This document shows, piece by piece, positions 52,080 to 60,897 of a DNA stretch of 64,000 bases (positions are counted from its first letter, which is position 1; every line of letters begins with the position of its first letter). The position numbers were made by a program, and so were the translations under genes. This DNA is from Nocardia africana NBRC 100379 (GTDB lineage Bacteria; Actinomycetota; Actinomycetes; Mycobacteriales; Mycobacteriaceae): positions 434,001 to 498,000 of the forward strand of contig NZ_BDAV01000009.1 in the NCBI RefSeq assembly GCF_001612635.1, given 5' to 3'. Under the pieces are notes generated by a model. The model ran no database searches and was not told the origin of the DNA. It saw only the letters and a list, made by a program, of their open reading frames with translations.

Positions 52080-52113
52080 GTTACATAACTGTAGTTATAT
52101 AAACGTTATGTGG
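52080..52113. promoter_or_regulatory. A/T-rich triple GTTAYATAA-like repeat, probable rpf promoter/operator
   Basis: GTTACATAAC (52080-52089), GTTATATAAAC (52094-52104) and GTTATGTGG (52105-52113) are tandem related units, and ATAACTGTAGTTAT (52085-52098) is a 6-2-6 palindrome. This is one of the most A/T-rich segments in the window and lies about 260-290 bp upstream of rpf. Likely promoter plus regulator sites. Confidence 0.45.
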
Positions 52114-52219
52114 TCGAGATCACTGAGAAATAGTGACGGCCGTCGCATGACGATGCCCGAAATAGGCGGTTTCGCGGGCTCGAATCCCCCGCGGCCGACG
52201 ATACGGGCCGGTCAGGGGC

Positions 52220-53938
52220 CTAATGCTCGGACACGGTGACGGGCCACCGGTCCACCGTCTCCAGCGCCGTGAGCTGCGCGTTCTCCAGCGCTTCCGCGAC
52301 ACGCCGACGGTAGTGGGAAGCCAGAGCGGGAGCCCGGCCGACGCCACCGGGCCGGCACCGCTCGGCGTAGGCCAGCCAGCCCGAGGCCTGCCGCAGGATC
52401 TCGCCGGTGTTCAGCGGCCCTCCCAGCAGCAGACCGCCGTAGTCGGGCGCGACCGCCACCGCACTGCCCAGATGCTGCAGGCAGCGGCCGATTCCCAGTT
52501 CGTGACCCAGATCGCGGTAGCGGGTGAGCGCCAGCAGCCACCAGCGCATCGCACGCCGGGGCTCACCGCGCATCCACCACAGCAGCCCCAGCGTTTCGAA
52601 GGTGTGCGCGCGACCGGACGGATTGCGCCCGCCGCGGGTGAGCGTTTCGGCCAGCTCGAGACGGTCGCGCGCGGCGTCCAGGCGGCCTTCGTACAGATGT
52701 GCGATGGCGAGGTCGTTGAGGGCGCAGACCTCCCCGGCGATATCGCGACGCGGCAGCAGCCACCACGCGCGCTCGAATCCGGCCACGACCTCGGGTAGTG
52801 GGTACTCCCCGCCGGGCAAGCGATCGAACTCCCACATCGCCTCCGCGTGCGCCCGGCGAGCGTGCAGGCCCGTGCTCCGGCGCGGGCGGCCGCGTCGCGG
52901 CCTCCGGCGCGGGCGCGGCCATCGTCGGCGTGTCGCGGTGTCGGACGGCAGCCCGCAGCGGATCGAGGCCAGTTCGTTGATCTGCGGGTGCGCCGCCGCA
53001 CTCAGCGCCACCATCGCCCGGGCCGCGGGCCCGTCGGACGGCTCCCCGATCCGCGCGTACCAGAGGTCGAGTGCGTCGGCGATGCGGGCCAGGGCGGGGA
53101 TGTCGAGCTCGATGCCGTGGTCGCAGTCGGCGCATTCGCGCACCAGCTCGGCCAGCCGGTCCGCCGATCCGGTGAACCACCGATGCGCGCCGGCGCCGAG
53201 CCGATCCGAATCCAGGGCCACCGCCCAGCGCGTCGCCCGGTCGCAGTAGTGCCGGATCAGCGCCGGCCAGGCGGCGCGCCACTGCGGTGTGCGGCGGACG
53301 ACGGCGAGGTCGGGCGAGATCGTGGTCCGGTCCACCGCGAATCGGTCGTGTCCGTCGTGGACGATCACGCCGTGGGCGGCGAGCCGGATCAGAACCTCGC
53401 CGGTGGAACGCCGGACCACCGCCTGCTCCCCCGGCAGAACCGTCGCGCTGTCGAGCATCGCGGTCACCGTGTCGTAGAGCGCGGCGGCCTCGTAGCCGGC
53501 GAACGGCAGCGCCCGCAAGACGGCGGCGACGGCCGAATCGGCCGCATCCAGCGGTTGCGCCCGGGCCGGGGTGGACGCGGGCAGCGCCGCGACGGTCCGC
53601 TCGACCACGGGCGGCGGCTGGACCAGGTCCGCGGTGAGATCCAGTTCCCGGCGGATACGCGCGCCCTCGCGCATATCCATCGTCTTGCGCCACAGCACGT
53701 AGAGCGCCGCGGCCGCCACCACCGCGACCGCCACCCAGCGCAGCACTCCGGCCAGCGAGTTCAGCACCCGGCTCTGCCCGACCGAACCCTCCAGCAGTTT
53801 CGCCACCACCTCGAGCAGCAGCGACGACGACATCACCCAGGCCGCCCCCAGAAACCCTTGCCAGATCGAGGATTTCGGGGTGGCGATGAGCTGCGACGCG
53901 ATGTCGTGCTCGGGCCGGTGCGAGTGGCCGCCGCTCAT
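52220..53938 (-). CDS. Membrane-anchored helical-repeat (TPR-like) protein, 572 aa
   Basis: ATG 53938 overlaps the permease stop (ATGA). An N-terminal hydrophobic region (about 27-75, including WVAVAVVAAAALYVLW) anchors it; a cytosolic part follows with helical repeats at about 410-540 (LNDLAIAHLYEGRLDAARDRLELAETL and TFETLGLLWWMRGEPRRAMRWW style TPR pairs). A stretch at about 352-378 is almost all Arg/Pro (TRRRWPRPRRRPRRGRP), where the neighbouring frame would read an Ala/Pro linker, so a pair of compensating frameshifts is possible. Third gene of the fused-permease ABC operon; it may be an accessory or sensor protein. Confidence 0.75.
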   Translation of the reverse strand: MSGGHSHRPEHDIASQLIATPKSSIWQGFLGAAWVMSSSLLLEVVAKLLEGSVGQSRVLNSLAGVLRWVAVAVVAAAALYVLWRKTMDMREGARIRRELDLTADLVQPPPVVERTVAALPASTPARAQPLDAADSAVAAVLRALPFAGYEAAALYDTVTAMLDSATVLPGEQAVVRRSTGEVLIRLAAHGVIVHDGHDRFAVDRTTISPDLAVVRRTPQWRAAWPALIRHYCDRATRWAVALDSDRLGAGAHRWFTGSADRLAELVRECADCDHGIELDIPALARIADALDLWYARIGEPSDGPAARAMVALSAAAHPQINELASIRCGLPSDTATRRRWPRPRRRPRRGRPRRSTGLHARRAHAEAMWEFDRLPGGEYPLPEVVAGFERAWWLLPRRDIAGEVCALNDLAIAHLYEGRLDAARDRLELAETLTRGGRNPSGRAHTFETLGLLWWMRGEPRRAMRWWLLALTRYRDLGHELGIGRCLQHLGSAVAVAPDYGGLLLGGPLNTGEILRQASGWLAYAERCRPGGVGRAPALASHYRRRVAEALENAQLTALETVDRWPVTVSEH

Positions 53939-55869
53939 CGCACGATCCCGCCCGTCAATCCCGGAACCAGGAACCGCCGCCACGTCATCAGCAACAGCAG
54001 CACCGGCGGGATCGTCGACAGCAGGGCCCCGGCCGCGAGATGGGCGGCGTTCTCCCGGAATTGTCGTGCCTCGCCCCACAGCAGCAGCGACCACGGGCTG
54101 ACGTCGGCGCCGCTGACCATGAGCCCGATGAAGAAGTCGTTCCACACCTGAATCAGTTCGAGCACCGCGACCGCGCCGACGGCGGGCCATGCGGTGGACA
54201 CCACGCGACCCAGGACGGCCCACGGTTTGGCCAGACCGTGCAGGGCGTCGGCGGCCGGACCGTCCGAGGGCGCGAGCAGCGCCCCGCGCAGAATGAGGAT
54301 CGCTATGGGCAGGCCGATCGCGGCGTGCACCACGATCAGCGAGGAGAACGACGTCCCGGTCAATCCCATCCGCTCGATCACGCGCCGGATCGGCCCGACG
54401 TAGAGCTGCGCGGGCAGGACGGTGAACACCACCAGCACCACCACGGCGATCCGCGAACGCAGCGCGTCGGCGGGCAGCGCCGCGAGTTGATGGGCGACCG
54501 GGAAGGCCGCCCCGATCACCAGGACGGTCGCCCAGACCGCGACCCAGCCGGTATCGGCCATGGCGTGCAACAACTCTCGGTGCTGCCAGACCGATCCGGT
54601 GCCGGCGAACGCGGGCCCGTCGGCGCCCACCCAGCTGAAGACCGCCAACGCCAGCAGCGGCCCCAGCGAGAGCAGCGAGACCGCCACGACCCGCGCGACG
54701 CCACGCGCGGTGCGCCTGGTACGGACCGGGTCGACGGCCGGGCGGCGCATCCAGCCGACGCGGTGGCGGCGTACGTCGGTCTGCAGAATCCACGCCGCCG
54801 AACCGATCAACACCGCCAGCGGCAGCGAATAGGCCGCGGCCACACCCGGATCGGCATCGGGATCCGACACCAGCCGCCACCAGTGCACCGTCGCCGAGTC
54901 CAGCGAATACTGCAGCGATCCCGGTACCGCGATCAGGATGATGTCGAAGATCCGCGCCGCGGCGATGGCCACCACGAGGCCCAGAATCAGCAACACCGGC
55001 CGCATCAGTTCGAACAGCCGGGCCCGGGTTCGCGCCGCGCCGCGCGCGTCCTCGAGATAGCCGCGCCGCACCGGATCGGCTTCGACGGCGGCGATCGCGG
55101 CGCGAAACAGCGCGAACAGCGCACCCAGCCAGCACCAGACGAAGGCCGCGATCAGCATGGACATCAACCAGACGCGCTGCCCGGCCACCCCCGGGACCGG
55201 CATCCGGTAGTCGGGGTTCTCGGCCAGCAGGCGCAGGGCCAGTCCGGCCACGAACGCGGACACGCCGAACGGCAGGATCAGCGGCTGCCACGGCCACCAG
55301 CCGCGGCGGCCACGCCAGGCCAGTTCCAGGGCGAGGACCAGCACCCCCAGCCCGCACAGCACCCACACCAGGGTCCGGGTGTAGGCGCCGCGCCCACCCG
55401 GCCCGAGCTCGACGCCGATTCCGCGGATCGTGACCACGATCGCGACCACCAGAACGGGCCACCACAGGGAACGCCACCGTACGCGTGCGACGATGCCGGC
55501 GCCTTCGGGCGCCTGGCGGCGGAAAACGCTCGGCCACAATCGATTTCGCAGTAGTGTCCAGCGACCACGCACGGCCGCCGCCGCCACCGCGCGCACCGCG
55601 TCGTCCCGGCGCCACAGCACGGTGCTCGCCGCGACCGCGACCACCAGCAGCGCACACCAGCCGACCATCTCCCACTGGGCACGGACCGCCGTCCAGACCG
55701 TGGTGGCGGCCGGCCCCACCAGCAGCAGCAGGATCAGCAGCAGTGCGGGCAGCTGCGCCGGCCACATCGACCATCGCCGGGGGTGGCGGCCCGGGATCAC
55801 CGGACCGGCGATCCGCGTGAGCGCCGGCTCCAGATCCAGCCCGTGCGCGTGGATATGCCCGGCCGTCAT
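53935..55869 (-). CDS. Fused double ABC permease (MalF-MalG-like, carbohydrate type)
   Basis: 644 aa from ATG 55869. Two permease halves in one chain: the first (about 30-380) has the EAA-like loop EDARGAARTRARLFELMRPVLLI, the second (about 395-644) has HGLAKPWAVLGRVVSTAWPAVGAVAVLELIQVWNDFFIG, the CUT1 signature with the conserved WNDF/FxxxL region. CUT1 importers normally use separate MalF and MalG, so this is a fusion. It overlaps the binding-protein gene (ATGA). No ATPase gene is in the operon; a shared MsmK/MsiK-type ATPase would be needed. Confidence 0.88.
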   Translation of the reverse strand: MTAGHIHAHGLDLEPALTRIAGPVIPGRHPRRWSMWPAQLPALLLILLLLVGPAATTVWTAVRAQWEMVGWCALLVVAVAASTVLWRRDDAVRAVAAAAVRGRWTLLRNRLWPSVFRRQAPEGAGIVARVRWRSLWWPVLVVAIVVTIRGIGVELGPGGRGAYTRTLVWVLCGLGVLVLALELAWRGRRGWWPWQPLILPFGVSAFVAGLALRLLAENPDYRMPVPGVAGQRVWLMSMLIAAFVWCWLGALFALFRAAIAAVEADPVRRGYLEDARGAARTRARLFELMRPVLLILGLVVAIAAARIFDIILIAVPGSLQYSLDSATVHWWRLVSDPDADPGVAAAYSLPLAVLIGSAAWILQTDVRRHRVGWMRRPAVDPVRTRRTARGVARVVAVSLLSLGPLLALAVFSWVGADGPAFAGTGSVWQHRELLHAMADTGWVAVWATVLVIGAAFPVAHQLAALPADALRSRIAVVVLVVFTVLPAQLYVGPIRRVIERMGLTGTSFSSLIVVHAAIGLPIAILILRGALLAPSDGPAADALHGLAKPWAVLGRVVSTAWPAVGAVAVLELIQVWNDFFIGLMVSGADVSPWSLLLWGEARQFRENAAHLAAGALLSTIPPVLLLLMTWRRFLVPGLTGGIVR

Positions 55870-57161
55870 CGCGCTCTCCGTTCGAACTCGTCGAGTGCGC
55901 GCACGGCGTGATCGACCGCCGCGTCCAGTCGCTCGGCGTGGCCGTCGCCGACGGTGATGAGCAGATCGGTCAATACCCGCCACAGGCCGTCGCGGCGGCC
56001 GGCGGCGCCGATGAGGTCGGCGAAATCGAAGGCGGTCCACGAATGCAGCTCGCCCGCAACCGCTTCCAGCATCGGCGGGTGATCCGGGACCGTACGCGGG
56101 CTGGGCGCCAGGAAGCCGCCGTAATCGCCGATCCAGGCCGAGACCGCGGCCGGTGCGGTCAGTGCGCCGAGCACCGGCAGCGCATCGTGTGCGCCGGCCG
56201 CGGTCGCGACGATCACGTCACCGCCGCCGATGGCCGGGCGCGGGCCACCGGGCGCCACGGCCGGAAAGGGCATCACGCCGACCGCGTCGGCGGGCCGGCC
56301 CGCCCGGCGCAGACAGCTGCGCACGATGGGTTCCGCGAAATCGGGCGCCACCACCATCGCCGCGGTGCGGCGTTCGAACACCTCACGCACCGATTCCGGG
56401 AACTGCCGGGTCAGGGTCGCGGCGATACCGCCGGGGAAGGTGCCGCGCGGCGCCCACAGCGTGCCCAGGCGATACAGGGTCGCCCGCACCGCGTCGCGAT
56501 CCCATTCCCGCGGCCGGTCCGGCTCGCCGGCGGCCACCAAATCCTGGTAATCCCATGCGGATTCGCCGTAGAGGATGTTGCCGAACAGGTCGGCCAGCAC
56601 CCAGCCGTCGGCACCACCCAGCGCGAGTGGACGGCGGGTGGTCGCCGCCGTGATGCGCTGCGGCCACTGGGAAACGGTCCAGTCGCGCGGGTCGTCGCGC
56701 GGCCGGTCGCCGCCGAAGGCATAACGGTCGTACCACACCAGCGATTTGGCGGCCGCCTTGAACGGAATGCCGTAGAGCGCACCGTCTTTCCACAGCAGCG
56801 AGCGCCACTGTTCCGGATAGCGCGGGCCCGCCGCGTCGTGCCACAGCGTGGGCGGCAGCGCCCGCAGCACCCCGCCCGCCAGCTCAGTGATCCGGCCGAC
56901 CTCGGGCAACATCACCAGATCGGGTGCCGAGCGACCGCGAGCCTGCAGGGCGGTATCGATGTCGTCGCCGAGTGGCAGCACACCGACCGTCGCCCCCAGC
57001 CCCGCGTCGTCCAGTACGCGGCGGAACGCGGCCAGCTCGGATCCGCTCCAGGGCACCGCGATACGCACCGAGGCGGGGTGGCCGAACAGCACTCCGGGTG
57101 CGCACGCGGTCAGCATCGGCGCCAACGCCGCGGCACGCAGCACCGCCCGCCGTGTCGCCAT
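55866..57161 (-). CDS. Extracellular sugar-type ABC solute-binding lipoprotein
   Basis: 431 aa from ATG 57161 (GGGGGTG upstream). A short signal with TRRAVLRAAALAPMLTAC (Arg-Arg start, lipobox LTAC, Cys20) suggests export, possibly by Tat. The mature domain has the SBP_bac_1 layout: VLPLGDDIDTALQARGRSAPDLVMLPEVGRITELAG, WKDGALYGIPFKAAAKSLVWYDRYAF and PAIGGGDVIVATAAG. First gene of the operon with the fused permease and TPR protein. Ligand unknown. Confidence 0.88.
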   Translation of the reverse strand: MATRRAVLRAAALAPMLTACAPGVLFGHPASVRIAVPWSGSELAAFRRVLDDAGLGATVGVLPLGDDIDTALQARGRSAPDLVMLPEVGRITELAGGVLRALPPTLWHDAAGPRYPEQWRSLLWKDGALYGIPFKAAAKSLVWYDRYAFGGDRPRDDPRDWTVSQWPQRITAATTRRPLALGGADGWVLADLFGNILYGESAWDYQDLVAAGEPDRPREWDRDAVRATLYRLGTLWAPRGTFPGGIAATLTRQFPESVREVFERRTAAMVVAPDFAEPIVRSCLRRAGRPADAVGVMPFPAVAPGGPRPAIGGGDVIVATAAGAHDALPVLGALTAPAAVSAWIGDYGGFLAPSPRTVPDHPPMLEAVAGELHSWTAFDFADLIGAAGRRDGLWRVLTDLLITVGDGHAERLDAAVDHAVRALDEFERRAR

Positions 57162-57197
57162 CGCCACCCCCGAGTCCGCGTGCCGTGCACCGACGTT

Positions 57198-57234
57198 CGA
57201 ATGCCGGTCCGCATGATGTGCGGACCGGCATTCG
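57198..57234. terminator. Perfect 16-bp inverted repeat after the second SPFH gene
   Basis: Arms 57198-57213 and 57219-57234 are perfectly complementary around a 5-nt loop (TGATG), 28 bp beyond the SPFH stop on the minus strand and just upstream of the binding-protein gene. Terminator of the NfeD/SPFH operon. Confidence 0.8.
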
Positions 57235-57261
57235 AATTGTCGCTGAAATCCGGTTACCCCG

Positions 57262-58506
57262 TTAACGTCCCGGATATTCCGGCGGCTGCCACGGCCGGCC
57301 GCCGGCATCGCCGGGGCGCGGCGCCGGTTGCTGCTGCTGCGCCGGCGGCGACGGTGGGATGGGCGCGCTCTGCGGCGGCAGATGGCGGGGCTGATTGGGC
57401 GCGACCAGCGGCGAATCGACCGGTGTGGCCGCGGCGGCCTCGGCGGCCCGCACCGCGCGCTCGGCGGCCGGGTCGGTCTTGATGTCGAACCAGTCGGCCA
57501 CTTCGTCGGCGTCGTCGTCGGGTGCGCTCGCGGCGCCGTCGTCACTGGGCTCGTAGCGGAAGACGCCGTCCTCCCCCTGGGTTCCGAAGTTGCGGGCGAA
57601 CCCTTCCAGTGCCTTGCCGAAGTCGCTCGGCACCATCCAGACCTTGTTCGCATCGCCCTTCGCCACCAGCGGCAGTGTCTGCATGTACTGGTAGGCGAGC
57701 AGCTCCGGGGTCGGTTTGCCGGATTTGATTGCGGCGAAGACCTTTTCGATCGCCTTCGCCTGGCCCTGCGCCTGCAGGTAGGCGGCCGCGCGTTCACCCT
57801 GGGCGCGCAGGATCCGGCTCTGCCGCTCACCTTCGGCGGACAGGATGGCCGACTGCTTGGAACCTTCGGCCGCGAGGATCTGGGACTGCTTGGCACCCTC
57901 GGCCGTCTTGATCTGCGCCTCGCGGTTACCTTCCGCGGTGAGAATCATCGCGCGCTTCTCACGGTCGGCCTTCATCTGCTTCTCCATCGATTCCTGGATC
58001 GACGGCGGCGGATCGATGGCCTTCAATTCCACTCGTGCCACCCGCAGGCCCCAGCGGCCGGTCGCCTCGTCGAGGACGCCGCGCAGCTGGGAGTTGATCT
58101 GGTCGCGGGAGGTCAGCGTCTCCTCCAGGGTCATGCCGCCGACCACGTTGCGCAGGGTGGTGATGGTCAGCTGCTCGACCGCGGCGATGTAGTTGCTGAT
58201 CTCGTAGACCGCGGCCTGCGGGCTGGTGACCTGGAAATACACCACCGAATCGATCTGCACGGTGAGGTTGTCCTGGGTGATCACCGGCTGCGGCGGGAAC
58301 GACACGACCCGTTCGCGCAGGTCGACCTTCGCGCGGATCCGGTCGGCGAACGGGACCAGGAATGTCAGCTGGCCCGATACGGTGCGCGAATATCTGCCCA
58401 GCCGCTCGATCACCGCGGCCTCGGCCTGCGGTACCAGCGCGATCGACTTGAAGACCACCACCGCGACCAGCACCACGATGACGATCGCGACGATCAGTAC
58501 AGCCAT
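57262..58506 (-). CDS. SPFH/stomatin-family (HflK/C-like) membrane protein
   Basis: 414 aa from ATG 58506. One N-terminal membrane helix (about 2-25, VLIVAIVIVVLVAVVVFKS), then an SPFH domain (about 26-220) with VPQAEAAVIERLGRYSRT and VSFPPQPVITQDNLTVQIDSVVYF, a coiled coil (about 220-265), and a long Pro/Gln-rich C-terminal tail (about 330-414). It pairs with NfeD by a TAATG overlap, the classic bacterial stomatin operon. Confidence 0.93.
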   Translation of the reverse strand: MAVLIVAIVIVVLVAVVVFKSIALVPQAEAAVIERLGRYSRTVSGQLTFLVPFADRIRAKVDLRERVVSFPPQPVITQDNLTVQIDSVVYFQVTSPQAAVYEISNYIAAVEQLTITTLRNVVGGMTLEETLTSRDQINSQLRGVLDEATGRWGLRVARVELKAIDPPPSIQESMEKQMKADREKRAMILTAEGNREAQIKTAEGAKQSQILAAEGSKQSAILSAEGERQSRILRAQGERAAAYLQAQGQAKAIEKVFAAIKSGKPTPELLAYQYMQTLPLVAKGDANKVWMVPSDFGKALEGFARNFGTQGEDGVFRYEPSDDGAASAPDDDADEVADWFDIKTDPAAERAVRAAEAAAATPVDSPLVAPNQPRHLPPQSAPIPPSPPAQQQQPAPRPGDAGGRPWQPPEYPGR

Positions 58507-58937
58507 TACGGCCCCTTCCAGACGACGGCGTGCGCGCCGTCGATCTTCATGACGTAGACGGTCTCACCCTCGGCATATTCATCGGCCGGGTCGAACGGGC
58601 GTGCGCTCCACACTTCGCCACCGATCTTCACCTGACCGCTGTTCTCGTTCACCGCCTCCAGCACCTTCGCCGTCTTCCCCGGCAACGCGTCGACATTGGT
58701 CGGCGTGGGCGGTGGAGTCGCGAAGCGGCGCAACAACATCGGGCGAACGACGAACAGCAGCCCGATGGCGGAGATCGCGAACACCACGGCGTCGATCACC
58801 ACCGACGTCTGCGCGATCCCGGCAACCCCCGCGGTGATCAACGCCGCCCCGCCCAACATGAGCAGCGTGAAGTCACCGGTGAGCATCTCGGCTGCGGCGA
58901 GCAGAATTCCCGCGACCAGCCATACGATTGCGGCCAC
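58506..58937 (-). CDS. NfeD-type membrane protein with OB-fold domain
   Basis: 143 aa from ATG 58937. Four hydrophobic helices (about 1-75) then an OB fold (about 88-143) with LPGKTAKVLEAVNENSGQVKIGGEVWSARPFDP and AEGETVYVMKIDGAHAVV. It is full-length compared with the soluble NfeD piece at 25.1 kb. It anchors the SPFH ring and influences membrane stress responses. Confidence 0.92.
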   Translation of the reverse strand: MAAIVWLVAGILLAAAEMLTGDFTLLMLGGAALITAGVAGIAQTSVVIDAVVFAISAIGLLFVVRPMLLRRFATPPPTPTNVDALPGKTAKVLEAVNENSGQVKIGGEVWSARPFDPADEYAEGETVYVMKIDGAHAVVWKGP

Positions 58938-59114
58938 GAGTCAACCGTACCGTGCCTGTCCGTTTTTCCGCGCCTTTAAGCGGACGAGTCGAGCGGAAAC
59001 ACGCCGGTCACCGGTCCGGATCCGGTGGGCGCCAGCCTTCGCCGGCCGGACCGCATCGCCGGTCGTGGCCTCGCCTCCCGCCGAACGGCAAGGGAAACAG
59101 GTAGTTTCGGCCGG

Positions 59115-59936
59115 GTGAGTGCGCGCGATTACGGTGACATCTATTCCGGACACGCTCGAACCCGCAAGCGCGCGGTACCGCAGGTCGTCGCCGAACGCGA
59201 TCTCGTCGCCGAGGACGCGGCCAGCGGATTCTGCGGCGCCGTCGTCGGTTTCGAGCGCACCTACGACGGCGACTTCGTGAAACTCGAGGACCGCGGCGGC
59301 CGGGTCCGGCTGTTCGCCTTGCGTGAGGCGGCGTTCCTGATCGACGGGCAGCCGGTGACGCTGGTCCGGCCGAAGGCGACCGCGCCGGCCGCACCCACGC
59401 GCTCCGCCTCGGGCTCCACGCGGGTGGAGGGACTGCGCGCCCGCGTGGCGCGGGCCAGCCGGATCTGGGTCGAGGGCGTGCACGACGCGGCGCTGGTGGA
59501 ACGCGTGTGGGGGCACGACCTGCGGGTGGAGGGCGTGGTCGTGGAGCATCTGGAAGGACTCGACCACCTCGCCGAGCGCCTGACCGACTTCCGGCCGGAG
59601 TCCGGCCGCCGGGTCGGGGTGCTGGTGGACCACCTGGTCACCGGGTCCAAGGAGACGAATCTGACCACCGGCCTCGGCCCCCACGTCCTGGTCACCGGCC
59701 ATCCCTACATCGATATCTGGCAGGCGGTGCGGCCGCAGGCCGTCGGTATCGAAGCCTGGCCGCGGGTGCCGCGCGGTGAGGACTGGAAGACCGGCGTCTG
59801 CCGCCGCCTCGGCTGGGGTACCCCGTCGGAGGGCTGGCGGCGGGTCTACAACGCCGTCGACAGCTTCCGCGATCTGGAGGCGCCGCTGCTGGGCGCGGTG
59901 GAACAGCTCATCGACTTCGTCACCGAACCGGAGTGA
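59115..59936 (+). CDS. DUF3097 family protein
   Basis: 273 aa from GTG 59115. The sequence GRVRLFALREAAFLIDGQPVTLVRP is followed by a TOPRIM-like region: VEGLRARVARASRIWVEGVHDAALVERVWGHDLRVEGVVVEHLEGLDHLAERL, LVDHLVTGSKETNLTTGLG and TGHPYIDIWQAV. The pattern Glu-Gly-x-x-D and DHL is reminiscent of TOPRIM acidic motifs, so a nucleic-acid enzyme is possible. Widespread in actinobacteria, function unknown. Confidence 0.86.
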   Translation: MSARDYGDIYSGHARTRKRAVPQVVAERDLVAEDAASGFCGAVVGFERTYDGDFVKLEDRGGRVRLFALREAAFLIDGQPVTLVRPKATAPAAPTRSASGSTRVEGLRARVARASRIWVEGVHDAALVERVWGHDLRVEGVVVEHLEGLDHLAERLTDFRPESGRRVGVLVDHLVTGSKETNLTTGLGPHVLVTGHPYIDIWQAVRPQAVGIEAWPRVPRGEDWKTGVCRRLGWGTPSEGWRRVYNAVDSFRDLEAPLLGAVEQLIDFVTEPE

Positions 59937-59994
59937 GGCCGCCGGTCCGCCGTACGCGTGCCGATTCACAGGGACCGTGGTTACGCTGGCCGGT

Positions 59995-60897
59995 ATGACG
60001 CCGCTGCAGCGTTACATCGCGGAGGAGATCGGTACCGACCATGCCGAGGGCCTGCTCAGCCGCCGGGAGGCGCTGCGGCGGCTGAGCCTGCTCGGGCTCG
60101 GCACCCCGGCGGCGGTGGCGTTGCTGGCCGCCTGCGCGCAGCGGTCCGGCACTTCGGCGGGGAGCACGAAGCCGACCGCACCGTCGAGCTCAGTACCACC
60201 GCCGGGAACCGCGACCGCGGTCCAGCCCACCGCGATCACGTTCGCCGGCCCCGACGGCCGCGCCCTGCAGGCCGCTTGGGCCGCCGCGGCACAACCTCGG
60301 GGCGGCGTCCTGGTGATCCACGAGAACAAGGGCCTCACCGACCACATCCGTTCCGTCGCCGGGCGTTTCGCCGGAATCGGGTATTCCGCGCTCGCGGTGG
60401 ATCTGCTCTCCGAAGAGGGCGGCACCGCCACCTTCACCGACCAGGCCGCGGCCACCGCGGCGCTGGGCAAGGCACCGCAGGATCGTTTCATCGCCGATCT
60501 GCAGGCCGGTGTGGCGGAACTGGGCCGCCGGGTGCCGGGAAAGAAGCTGGGCGCCACGGGTTTCTGTTTCGGTGGCGGTCTCACCTGGCTGCTGCTCACC
60601 CATGGCACCCGGGAGCTGGCCGCGGCCACCCCCTTCTACGGCCCGTATCCCGGTGACGACGACATCACCACCGCGACGGCGGTTCTCGCCGTGTACGGCG
60701 CACTCGACAAGCGTGTCGACGCGACGCGTCCCGCGGCCGAGGCGGCGCTGAACCGAGCCGGGGTGCCGCACGAGATCTTCGTCGCCGACGACGCCAATCA
60801 CGCGTTCTTCAACGACACCGGCCCGAATTACCAGCCCGCCGCGGCCGCCGCCGCCTGGCAGCGCGTCACCGACTGGTACGCGCAGTATCTCGGGTGA
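59995..60897 (+). CDS. Exported dienelactone hydrolase-family lipoprotein (Tat-type signal)
   Basis: 300 aa from ATG 59995. An unusual N terminus: about 20 soluble residues, then SRREALRRLSLLGLGTPAAVALLAAC, with twin Arg and lipobox LLAAC. The alpha/beta-hydrolase domain has IHENKGLTDHI (the Glu/Asn of DLH), nucleophile Cys in GFCFGGGLTW and the late ANHAFFND His. DLH-type Cys hydrolases open lactones; exported versions may hydrolyse esters at the surface. It overlaps the GH27 gene by GTGA, so both are likely secreted products of one operon. Confidence 0.88.
   Translation: MTPLQRYIAEEIGTDHAEGLLSRREALRRLSLLGLGTPAAVALLAACAQRSGTSAGSTKPTAPSSSVPPPGTATAVQPTAITFAGPDGRALQAAWAAAAQPRGGVLVIHENKGLTDHIRSVAGRFAGIGYSALAVDLLSEEGGTATFTDQAAATAALGKAPQDRFIADLQAGVAELGRRVPGKKLGATGFCFGGGLTWLLLTHGTRELAAATPFYGPYPGDDDITTATAVLAVYGALDKRVDATRPAAEAALNRAGVPHEIFVADDANHAFFNDTGPNYQPAAAAAAWQRVTDWYAQYLG

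Larger units (their letters stand above)
51823..52219. other. Rpf leader and promoter region, 397 bp
   Basis: Most of this gap is the 5' leader of the minus-strand rpf gene. Its proximal half (51828-51950) is strongly structured, its distal half (52000-52115) is A/T-rich. The segment 52120-52219 lies after the TPR-gene stop (52220, minus strand) and shows no clear hairpin; a GGGCTCGAATCCCCC string there resembles a tRNA T-arm but no tRNA folds. Confidence 0.5.

Noticed and set aside
52160..52197. tRNA-like string GGGCTCGAATCCCCC on the plus strand
   Set aside because: It resembles a T-arm, but no acceptor, D or anticodon arms fold and the span is too short. An attachment-site remnant was considered but there is no integrase.
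53287..55554. Long plus-strand frames opposite the permease and TPR genes
   Set aside because: Arg/Gln/His-rich shadows with no signals.
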